A stretch of 64,000 nucleotides of DNA from positions 186,001 to 250,000 of the forward strand of contig NZ_AQQR01000006.1 of assembly GCF_002210095.1 (NCBI RefSeq), written 5' to 3'. The translations under genes were made by a program, and so were the position numbers. The notes beneath the pieces were generated by a model. The model saw only the letters and a program-made list of their open reading frames with translations. It had not been told where the DNA came from and searched no databases. The first letter of the stretch is position 1; the number at the start of each line of letters is the position of its first letter. Of this stretch, positions 33,257-42,648 are shown one piece after another. Source of the stretch: Marinibacterium profundimaris. GTDB lineage: Bacteria; Pseudomonadota; Alphaproteobacteria; Rhodobacterales; Rhodobacteraceae.

Positions 33257-35515
33257 ATGCCCGACCTCCTGATCGAACTCTTCTCCGAGGAAATCCCCGC
33301 CCGCATGCAGGCGCGTGCGGCGGAAGAGCTGAAGAAACGCGTGACCGATGGCGTCGTCGAGGCCGGCCTGACCTACGCCGGCGCTGCCGCCTACGTGACG
33401 CCCCGGCGTCTAACGCTGACGGTCAGCGGGCTGACCGCCGAGAGCCCCACGCTGCGCGAGGAACGCAAGGGCCCCAAGGTCGGCGCGCCCGACAAGGCGG
33501 TCGAGGGCTTCTTGCGCGGCGCCGGCATCACCCGCGATCAGCTGGAAGAGCGCGACACGCCCAAGGGCGCCGTCTATTTCGCAACGATCGAGAAACCCGG
33601 CCGCACGGCGGAGGTCATCGTCGCCGAGGTAATGGAAGACACGATCCGCAACTTCCCCTGGCCGAAATCCATGCGCTGGGGCGCGGGCACGCTGCGCTGG
33701 GTGCGGCCGCTGCATTCGATCCTGTGCATCCTGTCCGACGAGGCCGGGGCGCGCGTTGTCGACATGGAAGTCGAGGGCATCCGCGCGGGCGATACGACCG
33801 AAGGCCACCGCTTTCTGGCGCCGGGGCGGTTTTCCGTCACCTCCTTCGAGGATTACGAGGCGCAGCTGAAGCGCCGGTCGGTCATCCTGAACGCCGAGGA
33901 ACGGGCCGAAACGATCTGGCACGACGCCACCAACATGGCCTTTGCCAACGGGCTGGAGGTCATCGAGGACAAGGGGTTGCTGGCCGAAGTTGCAGGCCTG
34001 GTCGAATTCCCCGTGGTGCTGATGGGCGAGATCGGCGAGGATTTCCTCGATCTGCCGCCGGAAGTGCTGCAGACCTCGATGAAAGAACACCAGAAATTCT
34101 TCTCGGTCCGCAATCCGCGGTCGGGGCGGATCGAACGTTTTGTCACCGTGGCCAACCGGACCACGGCGGATCATGGCGCGACGATCCTGGCCGGCAACCA
34201 GAAGGTTCTGTCGGCGCGGCTGTCGGATGCGAAATTCTTCTGGGAGAACGATTTGCGCGTCGCGAAGGAGGACATCACCTCCTGGACGCAGGCGCTTGAG
34301 AACGTGACCTTCCACAACAAGATGGGCAGCCAGGGCGACCGCGTGCGCCGCATCGCCTCGCTGGCGGCCGAGCTGGCGCCGGTCGCGGGCGCCGAAGCGG
34401 ACGTCGCGAGGGAGGCGGCGGAACTGGCCAAGGCGGATCTCTCGTCCGAGATGGTCTATGAATTCCCCGAGCTGCAGGGGCTTATGGGCCGCTATTACAT
34501 CGCCGCCGCAGGACGCAGCGAGGCGGTCGCGGCCGCGGCAGAAGAGCATTATTCTCCCCTTGGCCCCTCGGACGACGTGCCCACCGCGCCGGTCTCTGTC
34601 ACGGTGGCACTGGCCGACAAGCTGGACATGCTCACCGGGTTCTGGGCGATCGACGAAAAACCCACCGGTTCCAAGGACCCCTTCGCCCTGCGTCGCGCAG
34701 CACTTGGGGTGATCCGGCTGATCCTGGAAAACGACCTGCGGCTGCCGCTGCGCGAGGCCAATGCGCGGGCCTTCTTCCCCCATGCGCTTCGCCGCGACAG
34801 CGCCAGCGACGAGACTCTGGCCGAAAAGCGTGCCGAATATGCCGGGATCACCGGCACCTCTGCCGAAGAGTTGGCAGAGCTGTCGGGCGAGGCGATGGTC
34901 TCGATGATCGCGCAGCGCGGGCTTTTCGGGACGCTCTGGGACACGATCAGCGACCGGAATTCGTCCTTCCACGAGGATGCCGCCACGCTCGAGGACCTGC
35001 TGGGCTTCATCCACGACCGCCTGAAGGTGGTGCTGCGCGACGAGGGCATCCGCCACGACATCATCGACGCCTGTATCGCGATGCCGGGCTCGGACGACCT
35101 GACGCTTCTGGTCAAACGCGCGCGGGCGCTGGACGTGATCCTGAAGACCGAGGATGGCGAGAACCTGCTGCAGGGTTTCAAGCGTGCCAACAACATCCTC
35201 ACCCAGGCCGAGGAGAAGGACGGGGTCGAATATTCCTTCGGCGCCGACCCGCGCTTTGCCGACGATCCAGCGGAAACCGCGCTGTTTTCGGCGCTGGATG
35301 CGGCCGAGGCTGCGATCAAGCCGGCGCTGGAGGCCGAGGATTTTGCCGCCGCCATGTCCGCCATGGCGGCCCTGCGCGCCCCGGTCGATGCCTTTTTCGA
35401 GGCGGTTCAGGTGAATACCGACAACCAGACCGTGCGCCGCAACCGTCTGAACCTGCTCAGCCGGATCCGCACCGTGTGCATCTCTGTGGCGGATCTCACG
35501 CGTATCGAGAGCTGA
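33257..35515 (+). CDS. glyS: Glycyl-tRNA synthetase beta subunit
   Basis: Beta chain of the heterotetrameric glycyl-tRNA synthetase, needed for tRNA binding. The 752-residue protein begins with the family signature MPDLLIELFSEEIPARMQ and contains AYVTPRRLTL, FPWPKSMRWG, VLQTSMKEHQKFFSV, and the HD-like VTFHNKMGSQGDR region. An anticodon-binding-like C-terminal domain ends TDNQTVRRNRLNLLSRI. Slightly longer than the enterobacterial protein. The start is the ATG matching the family, 117 bases into a longer open frame. The PPDK-like gene follows 76 bases later. Confidence 0.96.
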   Translation: MPDLLIELFSEEIPARMQARAAEELKKRVTDGVVEAGLTYAGAAAYVTPRRLTLTVSGLTAESPTLREERKGPKVGAPDKAVEGFLRGAGITRDQLEERDTPKGAVYFATIEKPGRTAEVIVAEVMEDTIRNFPWPKSMRWGAGTLRWVRPLHSILCILSDEAGARVVDMEVEGIRAGDTTEGHRFLAPGRFSVTSFEDYEAQLKRRSVILNAEERAETIWHDATNMAFANGLEVIEDKGLLAEVAGLVEFPVVLMGEIGEDFLDLPPEVLQTSMKEHQKFFSVRNPRSGRIERFVTVANRTTADHGATILAGNQKVLSARLSDAKFFWENDLRVAKEDITSWTQALENVTFHNKMGSQGDRVRRIASLAAELAPVAGAEADVAREAAELAKADLSSEMVYEFPELQGLMGRYYIAAAGRSEAVAAAAEEHYSPLGPSDDVPTAPVSVTVALADKLDMLTGFWAIDEKPTGSKDPFALRRAALGVIRLILENDLRLPLREANARAFFPHALRRDSASDETLAEKRAEYAGITGTSAEELAELSGEAMVSMIAQRGLFGTLWDTISDRNSSFHEDAATLEDLLGFIHDRLKVVLRDEGIRHDIIDACIAMPGSDDLTLLVKRARALDVILKTEDGENLLQGFKRANNILTQAEEKDGVEYSFGADPRFADDPAETALFSALDAAEAAIKPALEAEDFAAAMSAMAALRAPVDAFFEAVQVNTDNQTVRRNRLNLLSRIRTVCISVADLTRIES

Positions 35516-35590
35516 TCGGGCGTCCCGACCAATGGCGCCCTTGCGCGAGACGCGCGGGGGCGTATCTTGCCTGCCGAAGTGGATTCCGCA

Positions 35591-38146
35591 GTGCAGAATA
35601 ATCCCGACACCACCCTTGTCACGCCCGACGCCCCGATCAAGATCCAGACCCACGGCGGGCGGGCCAAGTGCCTTCAGCGGCTGGTCCGGCTGGATCTGCC
35701 GGTGCCGCGCACGCTTGCCCTGTCGTTTTCGGCCGTGCATCGCATCGCCCAGGGGCATCTGCCCGACATCGACCGCATCGTCGGCGTCTTCGACGCCAAC
35801 CTGCTGCTCTGCGTGCGGCCCTCGTCCGAGGATCCCGACTGGGGGGGGCCCGGCGCCATCCTGAACATCGGCATGAACGCCACCCGCCATGCCGCGCTGT
35901 GCAAGCGGCTGGGCAAACCGGCGGCCGATGCGCTCTATGTGCGTTTCATGCAGGCCTATGCCGCCAATGTCGCCCGGCTGGACCCGGATGTCTTCGACGA
36001 GGTCGACCCCAACCAGGAAGGCGCGCTGGAGAAATTCCACGACGCTTATGAACAGGAGGCGGACGAGCCCTTTCCGCAGGATCCGGGCCAACAGCTGGCC
36101 GCCGTGCTGAAATCCATGGCCCGCGCCTGGGAGGGTACCTCGGCCCGGCTGCTGCGCCAGGCCAAGGGCGCGCCGGCGGATGCCGGGCTGGGCCTTGTCG
36201 TGCAGGAGATGATCCCGGGGCTGGGGCAGGGCGAATGCGGCTCGGGCGTGCTGCAGCTGATCGATCCGGTGACGGGCGCGCCGCAGGTCACGGGGCGCTA
36301 CCTGAGCCAGAGCCAGGGCCGCGATGCGCTGGGGGCGGGGCGCCAGTCGATCTACCTGCAGAAGGATCCGCGCGGGCCATCGCTTGAAGATCTGGCGCCG
36401 GCCGCCTTTGCCGCGTTGCAGGAGGATGCCGCGCTGATGCGCGTGCGCCTGCGCGAAGAGATGCAGGTCGAATTCGTGATCGAGAACGGGCGGGTGCATA
36501 TCCTGGACGGTGTCCGGGTGCCTCGGTCTTCGCGGGCGGCGGTGCGGATCGCCGTGCAGCTGGCGCTGGACGGGATCATCACACGGCAGGAGGCGGTGAT
36601 GCGCGTGGAGCCCCGCGCGCTGAACGAATTGCTGCACCGCCAGGTGGATCCGCGCGCGACGCGCGACGTGATCGGCACCGGCATCGCCGCAAGCCCCGGC
36701 GCCGCCACGGGCCGCGCCGTGTTCACTGGGGCCGAGGCGCAGGCCAGTGCCGCGCGGCGCGAGCCCTGCGTGCTGATCCGGCGCGAAACCGTGCCGGAAG
36801 ACGTGCGCGGCATGCATGCCGCCGCCGCCGTGCTGACCGAGAAGGGCGGGATGACCAGCCATGCGGCGGTGATAGGCCGTGGCCTGGGCCTGCCCTGTAT
36901 CGTCGGCGCTTCCGGTGTCCGCTTCAACATGTCGCGCGAACAGCTGGTCACGCCCGATGGCCGCGTCTTTCGCACCGGCGACATCATCACGATCGACGGC
37001 ACCTCGGGCCAGATCCTGGCGGGCGAGCCGGAAATGCTGGAGCCGGCGCTGGACGAGGCGTTCCAGACGCTGATGTCCTGGGCCGACGAGGCGCGCGACA
37101 TCGGCATCCGCGCCAATGCCGACACGCCCGAAGACGCCCAGACCGCGCGCAATTTCGACGCCCAGGGCATCGGCCTTTGCCGGACCGAACACATGTTCTT
37201 CGAGCCCGCGCGACTTCTGGTCATGCGCGAGATGATCTTTGCCGAAACCTCGGCCGACCGCGCCTCGGTGCTTGAACGGCTCCTGCCCATGCAGCGCGCC
37301 GATTTCATCCAGCTCTTCCGCATCATGGAAGGCCAGCCGGTCTGTATCCGCCTGTTCGACCCGCCGCTGCACGAATTCCTGCCGACCACGCGCACGGGCC
37401 AGCGGGACCTTGCCGAGGCGCTGGATATTCCGCTGTCGGACGTGGTCCGCCGGGCCGAGGAGATGAGCGAGTACAACCCGATGCTGGGCATGCGCGGGGT
37501 GCGTCTTGGCGTCACTGTACCTGAAATCTATGACATGCAGGCGCGCGCCATTTTCGAGGCCACGATCGAGGCCAGCCGCGAGGGTGCGCCGGTCGAGCCC
37601 GAGATCATGATCCCGCTGGTCAGCGCCCGCCGCGAGGTCGAGTTGGTCAAGTCGCGCATCGATGCGGTGGCCGCCGCCGTGCGGGCCGAGAAGGGGCGCG
37701 ACTTCGTCTACCAGCTGGGTGTCATGGTCGAGACACCGCGCGCCGCGCTGCGCGCCGGCGAGATCGCGCAGCATGTCTCGTTCCTCAGTTTCGGCACCAA
37801 CGACCTGACCCAGATGACCTATGGCCTGTCGCGCGACGATGCCGGGCGCTTCATGTCGGCCTATGTGCAGAAGGGCGTCTTTCCCGAAGATCCGTTCCAC
37901 GTTCTGGATATCGATGGTGTGGGCGAATTGCTGAAACTGGGCGCCGAACGGGGGCGCGCGGCGCACCCGGGCGTCACGCTTGGAATCTGCGGTGAGCACG
38001 GGGGGAATCCCGAATCGATTTCCTTCTGCCGCGAGGCCGGATTCGACTATGTCTCCTGCTCGCCGTTCCGGGTTCCGGTGGCCCGCCTGGCGGCCGCCCA
38101 ACTGGCAATTTCGCACCAGATTGGCCAGAAAACCGTCGCAAAATAA
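35591..38146 (+). CDS. Pyruvate, phosphate dikinase-like protein with degenerate ATP domain
   Basis: An 851-residue PPDK-family protein. The central phosphohistidine domain is intact (LTEKGGMTSHAAVIGRGLG). The C-terminal PEP/pyruvate barrel keeps the expected residues: GLCRTEHMFF, IRLFDPPLHEFLP, MVETPRAAL, FGTNDLTQMTYGLSRDD and the catalytic Cys in GICGEHGGNPES. The N-terminal nucleotide-binding half is altered: THGGRAKCLQRL replaces the GGKGANLAEM segment, CVRPSSEDPDW replaces the RSGARASMPG type, and ILDGVRVPRSS replaces the LQTRxGKR ATP-contact motif. It may therefore not act as a true ATP/phosphate dikinase. The GTG start opening VQNNPDTTL was preferred; TTG at 35567 is possible. Confidence 0.85.
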   Translation: MQNNPDTTLVTPDAPIKIQTHGGRAKCLQRLVRLDLPVPRTLALSFSAVHRIAQGHLPDIDRIVGVFDANLLLCVRPSSEDPDWGGPGAILNIGMNATRHAALCKRLGKPAADALYVRFMQAYAANVARLDPDVFDEVDPNQEGALEKFHDAYEQEADEPFPQDPGQQLAAVLKSMARAWEGTSARLLRQAKGAPADAGLGLVVQEMIPGLGQGECGSGVLQLIDPVTGAPQVTGRYLSQSQGRDALGAGRQSIYLQKDPRGPSLEDLAPAAFAALQEDAALMRVRLREEMQVEFVIENGRVHILDGVRVPRSSRAAVRIAVQLALDGIITRQEAVMRVEPRALNELLHRQVDPRATRDVIGTGIAASPGAATGRAVFTGAEAQASAARREPCVLIRRETVPEDVRGMHAAAAVLTEKGGMTSHAAVIGRGLGLPCIVGASGVRFNMSREQLVTPDGRVFRTGDIITIDGTSGQILAGEPEMLEPALDEAFQTLMSWADEARDIGIRANADTPEDAQTARNFDAQGIGLCRTEHMFFEPARLLVMREMIFAETSADRASVLERLLPMQRADFIQLFRIMEGQPVCIRLFDPPLHEFLPTTRTGQRDLAEALDIPLSDVVRRAEEMSEYNPMLGMRGVRLGVTVPEIYDMQARAIFEATIEASREGAPVEPEIMIPLVSARREVELVKSRIDAVAAAVRAEKGRDFVYQLGVMVETPRAALRAGEIAQHVSFLSFGTNDLTQMTYGLSRDDAGRFMSAYVQKGVFPEDPFHVLDIDGVGELLKLGAERGRAAHPGVTLGICGEHGGNPESISFCREAGFDYVSCSPFRVPVARLAAAQLAISHQIGQKTVAK

Positions 38147-38323
38147 CATCATCTAGACGTCAACCCGCAAGGCCGTTTTTTGGTAAAACCGGCGGATAGT
38201 TTCTCATTTCGCCATGAATTTGGGCGAAACTGGACGTATCCGAACCTTTCGGTTATGTGTCCCGGGGTTTCCGCCATGGGGGTGGGGAAACACGCTGCCA
38301 AGTTTGCAAGATACGAGGTCACC

Positions 38324-39001
38324 ATGTTGAGAGCCGTTCGCGTGCTCGCATGCATCCTGGGTTTGAGCCCAGTCGTCGCCTTTGCGGCCGATGCTGAATT
38401 GAAAGCCCTGATGAACCAGGAGCGCACCCGCCTCATGGCGCTGCCCACGGGCCATGTCGCCGGGCTGGTCTCCGCTCCTGGCGGCGGAGCTGCAACCGCC
38501 AAGGGCCGCGCCGCGCGCAACGGATTGTCCGACGTTCAGTCCGTCGAATTCTCGCGCAACTGGGTCGATGCGCTGCCCGAAGCCGACGGCGGCAAGGACT
38601 GGGCCTGCCTGTCCGAGGCGCTGTATTTCGAGGCCCGCGGCGAGACCGTGAAGGGCCAGTTCGCGGTGGCCGAGGTGATCCTGAACCGCGTCGAGAGCGG
38701 CCGCTTTCCGAACAGCGTCTGCGGCGTCATCCACCAGGGCACGGGCAAGCGCTACCAATGCCAGTTCACCTATACCTGCGATGGCCGGGCCGAGCATATC
38801 GCCGAACCCGCCGCCTATGACCGGGTCGCCAAGGTCGCGCGGCTGATCCTCGACGGCAAGAGCCAGGCGCTGACCGATGGCGCAACGCATTATCACACGA
38901 CAAACGTGAATCCGCGCTGGGCGCGCGTCTACAAGCGCACCGCGAAGATCGGCGTTCACCTGTTCTACCGCGACAACTACCGGACCGCCGACAACAGCTG
39001 A
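38324..39001 (+). CDS. SleB-like cell wall hydrolase
   Basis: A 225-residue exported protein (signal peptide with core VRVLACILGLSPVVAFA). The C-terminal half is the hydrolase_2/SleB domain: CLSEALYFEARGETVKGQFA, containing the catalytic Glu of the EALYFEARGE motif, VILNRVESGRFPNSVCGVI, YQCQFTYTCDG and a HYHTTNVNPRWARV motif. Family members cleave peptidoglycan glycan strands as lytic transglycosylases or amidases. The part between the signal peptide and the domain (about residues 23-95) is a linker with a short Gly/Ala-rich stretch. It has its own leader of about 180 bases. Confidence 0.9.
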   Translation: MLRAVRVLACILGLSPVVAFAADAELKALMNQERTRLMALPTGHVAGLVSAPGGGAATAKGRAARNGLSDVQSVEFSRNWVDALPEADGGKDWACLSEALYFEARGETVKGQFAVAEVILNRVESGRFPNSVCGVIHQGTGKRYQCQFTYTCDGRAEHIAEPAAYDRVAKVARLILDGKSQALTDGATHYHTTNVNPRWARVYKRTAKIGVHLFYRDNYRTADNS

Positions 39002-39140
39002 GGCTGGGCGTGGCGCCGCGAGGAAACCGCCGGCCGGCTGGAATTTGCCGGTCAGCGCTTCCCCCGAAGGGGCGTCCCTGTTAACTGATCTCAACCCGCG
39101 CCGGGGCCCGGCGCGGGTCTCGCTTTACCTGCAGGATCGC

Positions 39141-40070
39141 ATGAGCTCAGACATCCATCTCGCCTTCGCCTCGCTTGCGGAACGCGCAGCGGCCTCTGCC
39201 ACGGACGGCCCGGCCGACCGGATTTCGGTCCGCGACCATGTTGTCGAGGTCGAGATCGGCGCCTTTCAGGCCGAACGCGGCGCCACCCAGAGGGTGCGCT
39301 TCAACGTGGTGGTCGAAGTCGAACCGGTCACCGTTGCCGTGGATGACGACGTGGATCGCATCCTGTCCTACGACCGCATCACCGAGGCAATCGACGAGAG
39401 CCTCGCCGAAGAGCGGCTGAACCTTCTCGAAACCCTGGCCGAACGGGTGGCCGAACGGGTGCTGGCCGCGCCGCGCGCCGCCCGGGTCTTTGTCCGGATC
39501 GAAAAGCTCGACCGCGGGCCCGGCGCCCTGGGCGTCGAGATCGTGCGCGACCGCAGCTGGCATCCGGGCGAGGCGCGGGCCGAGGGGCGGCCGCAACCGC
39601 GGCTGGTCTACCTCTCGGACGCTGCCATCGCCGCGCCGCACCTGCCGCACTGGATCGACACGCTGCAGGCGCAGGGGCGGCCGGTGATCTTCTGCGTCGG
39701 CGCGGGCGCGGGGCCGGTGCCGCAGACCGGTCACCGCATGACCCAGCGCCGGATCGACCTGCTGGCGATCGAACAATCCGCCTGGCGGCTCGCCGCGCGC
39801 GATGACCGCTGCGTCGTCGTCTCGACCCGGACAGAGCTCGACTGGGCCATGCGCCACGGCCAGATCTGCGTCTGGGCGCCGTCCAAGATTGTGCTGGACA
39901 CGGTGAACGGACCGCCTGTCGCGGCCGGGGACACGGTGGCGCTGGCCGTCTGGTTCGCCGAGCTGGTCGAGGCCGAGGACCTTCTGGTGGTCGCGGCCGA
40001 CCTGCCCGAGGGCGAAGACGCCGGCGTCCGCCTGCACGCCATGTCGGCCGAGGAACGCGATATTCCATGA
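39141..40070 (+). CDS. folB: Dihydroneopterin aldolase fused to a second domain
   Basis: Residues about 25-130 are a FolB domain: RISVRDHVVEVEIGAFQAER with the conserved Glu, RILSYDRITEAIDESL, LNLLETLAERVAERVL and the catalytic Lys in VFVRIEKLDRGPGA. It removes glycolaldehyde from dihydroneopterin. FolB is usually about 120 residues; here another 180 follow (PRLVYLSDAAI, GRPVIFCVGAGAGPVPQTG, DRCVVVSTRTELDWAM, TVALAVWFAELVEAEDLLVV), which recall the fold of amino-acid kinases without a proven match. Its last four bases overlap the folP start, so the two are translated together. Confidence 0.85.
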   Translation: MSSDIHLAFASLAERAAASATDGPADRISVRDHVVEVEIGAFQAERGATQRVRFNVVVEVEPVTVAVDDDVDRILSYDRITEAIDESLAEERLNLLETLAERVAERVLAAPRAARVFVRIEKLDRGPGALGVEIVRDRSWHPGEARAEGRPQPRLVYLSDAAIAAPHLPHWIDTLQAQGRPVIFCVGAGAGPVPQTGHRMTQRRIDLLAIEQSAWRLAARDDRCVVVSTRTELDWAMRHGQICVWAPSKIVLDTVNGPPVAAGDTVALAVWFAELVEAEDLLVVAADLPEGEDAGVRLHAMSAEERDIP

Positions 40071-41077
40071 CAGACCTACTGTACCGGCCGATCGTCCGGG
40101 CCGACGGGCCCCGGTCCGAGGATGCCTTGCCCCTTGCCGGGGGGCCTTTCTGGTTCTCCGAAGCGCTCTGTCTGCCGCGCCACGGTGCGCCAAGCCGCAT
40201 CGCGGCCCGGGACCTGCCCGAGGCGACGCGCGACCGCCTCTCCGGGCCCCGCGCGCCCGTGGCCGGGCTGACGATGGATCGGCCCCAGATCATGGGCATC
40301 CTGAACGTCACACCTGACAGTTTCTCGGACGGCGGGGCGCATTTCGACCCCACAACTGCCATCTCGACGGTAGGAGCGATGCTGGAGGCCGGCGCCACGC
40401 TGATCGACATCGGCGGGGAGTCCACGCGGCCCGGCGCGGTGCTGGTCCCGGCCGAGGAAGAGGCCGCGCGGATCCTGCCCGTGATCGAAGGATTGCAACA
40501 GGTTACAGGCGCCGTGATCTCTGTCGACACCCGAAAGGCCGCCGTGGCGCGGCCGGCGCTGGCGGCCGGGGCGCACCTGATCAACGATGTCTCGGGCTTT
40601 GCCTTCGATCCCGATCTCGCGCCGCTCTGCGCCGAGACGGGCGTGCCGGTCTGTGTCATGCACAGCCAGGGCGATCCGGAAACGATGCAGAACAATCCCA
40701 GCTATGACAGCGTCTTGCACGATGTCTTTGACGCGCTGGACGAACGGATCCGCCTGCTGGAAGCCGCCGGTATCCCGCGGTCGCGCATCATCGCCGATCC
40801 GGGGATCGGCTTCGGCAAGACGCTGGAGCACAACGTGGCGCTGTTGCGCGATATCTCGGTCTTTCACGGGCTGGGCTGCGCCATCCTTCTGGGCGTGTCG
40901 CGCAAGGGCTTCATCGGCCGGATTGGCAAGGAACCGCGTGCCGATGCGCGGGCGCCGGGCTCGATCGCCGTTGGGCTTGCCGCATTGGGCCAGGGTGTGC
41001 ACATTCTCAGGGTACATGACGTGGCCGAGACGGCCCAGGCGGTGCGGCTCTGGCAGGCCGTCCAACACCCCGCCTGA
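40067..41077 (+). CDS. folP: Dihydropteroate synthase
   Basis: Joins 6-hydroxymethyl-dihydropterin diphosphate to p-aminobenzoate, the sulfonamide-sensitive step of folate synthesis. The 336 residues include a 70-residue N-terminal extension (TDLLYRPIVRADGPRSEDAL onward) not found in the enterobacterial enzyme. The TIM barrel follows, with IMGILNVTPDSFSDGG, ATLIDIGGESTRPGA, ISVDTRKAAVA, LINDVSGFAFDP, CVMHSQGDPETMQ, IIADPGIGFGKT and ILLGVSRKGFIGR. The start overlaps the folB stop by four bases (ATGA). folK, which makes its substrate, is not nearby. Confidence 0.95.
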   Translation: MTDLLYRPIVRADGPRSEDALPLAGGPFWFSEALCLPRHGAPSRIAARDLPEATRDRLSGPRAPVAGLTMDRPQIMGILNVTPDSFSDGGAHFDPTTAISTVGAMLEAGATLIDIGGESTRPGAVLVPAEEEAARILPVIEGLQQVTGAVISVDTRKAAVARPALAAGAHLINDVSGFAFDPDLAPLCAETGVPVCVMHSQGDPETMQNNPSYDSVLHDVFDALDERIRLLEAAGIPRSRIIADPGIGFGKTLEHNVALLRDISVFHGLGCAILLGVSRKGFIGRIGKEPRADARAPGSIAVGLAALGQGVHILRVHDVAETAQAVRLWQAVQHPA

Positions 41078-41173
41078 TCCCGTCGGAGAACCGCGAAAAC
41101 AGCAGGCCGGGCGCCGGAACCCTCCGCGCCGGGCGTGCATAACGGGCGACAGACCAAGGGGCGCAGGAGCAGC

Positions 41174-42523
41174 ATGCGGAAGCTATTCGGAACCGATGGC
41201 GTGCGGGGCACGGCGAATACCCACCCGATGACGGCGGAAATGGCGCTGAAGATCGGCGCGGCCGTGGGCCATTACTTTGGCCGCGACGCCCACGGGGTGC
41301 ACCGGGTGGTGATCGGCAAGGACACGCGGCTGTCCGGCTACATGCTGGAAAACGCGTTGACGGCGGGGCTGACCTCGACCGGCATGTCCGTGCTGCTGAT
41401 GGGTCCGGTGCCGACCCCGGCGGTGGGGCTGCTGACGCGGTCGATGCGCGCCGACCTGGGCGTGATGATCTCGGCCAGCCACAATCCGGCCGAGGACAAC
41501 GGCATCAAGTTCTTCGGCCCCGACGGGTTCAAGCTGTCGGACCAGGTGGAAAGCGAGATCGAGGCGCTGATCGAAAGCGGCGTGGACCTTGCGCCCGCCG
41601 GCCAGATCGGCCGCGCCAAGCGGATCGACGACGCGCGCTTCCGCTATGGCGAACGGATCAAGGCCTCGCTCCCCCGGCAGATCCGGCTGGACGGGCTGAA
41701 AGTGGTGGTCGATTGCGCCAACGGCGCCGCCTACCGCGCCGCGCCCGAGATCCTGTGGGAACTGGGCGCCGACGTGGTGCCGGTGGGAACCTCGCCCAAT
41801 GGGTACAACATCAACGACGGCTGCGGGTCGACCAACCCGCGCGTGGCGGCCGAGGCCGTCGTCGCGCATGGCGCCGACCTCGGGATCTGCCTTGACGGCG
41901 ATGCCGACCGGGTGATCCTGATCGACGAGGCCGGGACCGTGGCCGACGGCGACCAGATCATGGCCCTGTTCGCCAGCCGCTGGGCGGCCGAGGACCGGCT
42001 GGCCAAGGACACGCTGGTGGCGACGGTCATGTCGAACCTCGGGCTGGAGCATTTCCTGCAGGGCCACGGGCTGAGCCTGGAGCGCACCAAGGTCGGCGAC
42101 CGCTACGTGGTCGAGCGGATGCGCGAGGGCGGCTTCAACCTGGGCGGCGAGCAATCGGGCCATATCGTGATGAGCGATTTCGGCACCACCGGCGACGGGC
42201 TGATGGCCGGGCTGAACTTCGTGGCCGAGATGATCCGCTCGGGCGAGCCGGCCAGCGCGCTGGCGCGGCAGTTCGAACGGGTGCCCCAGCTGCTGAAGAA
42301 CGTCCGCTACGACGCCGGGCAGGAGCCGCTGAGCGCCGCGCCGGTGAAGGCCGCGATTGCCGAGGCCGAGGCCTCGCTGAACGGCTCGGGCCGGCTGCTG
42401 ATCCGCAAGTCGGGGACCGAACCGCTGATCCGCGTGATGGCCGAATGTACCGACGAGGCGCTGCTGGGCCAGGTCGTCGACGGGATCGTGGCCGAGATCG
42501 AATCCGCCCGCGTTCCGGCCTGA
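41174..42523 (+). CDS. glmM: Phosphoglucosamine mutase
   Basis: Converts glucosamine 6-phosphate to glucosamine 1-phosphate on the way to UDP-GlcNAc, feeding peptidoglycan and lipopolysaccharide. The 449-residue protein opens with [20 protein letters not shown] and has the active-site phosphoserine near residue 102 in [20 protein letters not shown], the metal loop [11 protein letters not shown], the sugar-binding [10 protein letters not shown] and the phosphate-binding [14 protein letters not shown]. The order folB-folP-glmM repeats the frequent folP-glmM pairing of other bacteria. The start codon is the ATG of the family N-terminus, 97 bases after folP. Confidence 0.97.
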   Translation: MRKLFGTDGVRGTANTHPMTAEMALKIGAAVGHYFGRDAHGVHRVVIGKDTRLSGYMLENALTAGLTSTGMSVLLMGPVPTPAVGLLTRSMRADLGVMISASHNPAEDNGIKFFGPDGFKLSDQVESEIEALIESGVDLAPAGQIGRAKRIDDARFRYGERIKASLPRQIRLDGLKVVVDCANGAAYRAAPEILWELGADVVPVGTSPNGYNINDGCGSTNPRVAAEAVVAHGADLGICLDGDADRVILIDEAGTVADGDQIMALFASRWAAEDRLAKDTLVATVMSNLGLEHFLQGHGLSLERTKVGDRYVVERMREGGFNLGGEQSGHIVMSDFGTTGDGLMAGLNFVAEMIRSGEPASALARQFERVPQLLKNVRYDAGQEPLSAAPVKAAIAEAEASLNGSGRLLIRKSGTEPLIRVMAECTDEALLGQVVDGIVAEIESARVPA

Positions 42524-42648
42524 CCCTGCACTTCGGACAGGCCGGCCTGTCCGTCCGGATTAACCCTTTGTTCATGTTCACCGCTGGGCGTGCCGTCGGT
42601 CTGCTAGGATTCGCGTGATTCACATGCGAGTTCTGGGAGATCCGGCGA

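Noticed and set aside
33410-38152. Minus-strand open frame of about 1580 codons opposite glyS and the PPDK-like gene
   Set aside because: It is the antisense shadow of two well-supported genes; its composition is His/Arg/Gly-rich and it has no domain motif. Long antisense frames are common at this GC content.
38207-38229. Inverted repeat TTTCGCC / GGCGAAA before the SleB gene
   Set aside because: Could be a weak operator or leader hairpin, but there is no supporting promoter or conservation evidence available.
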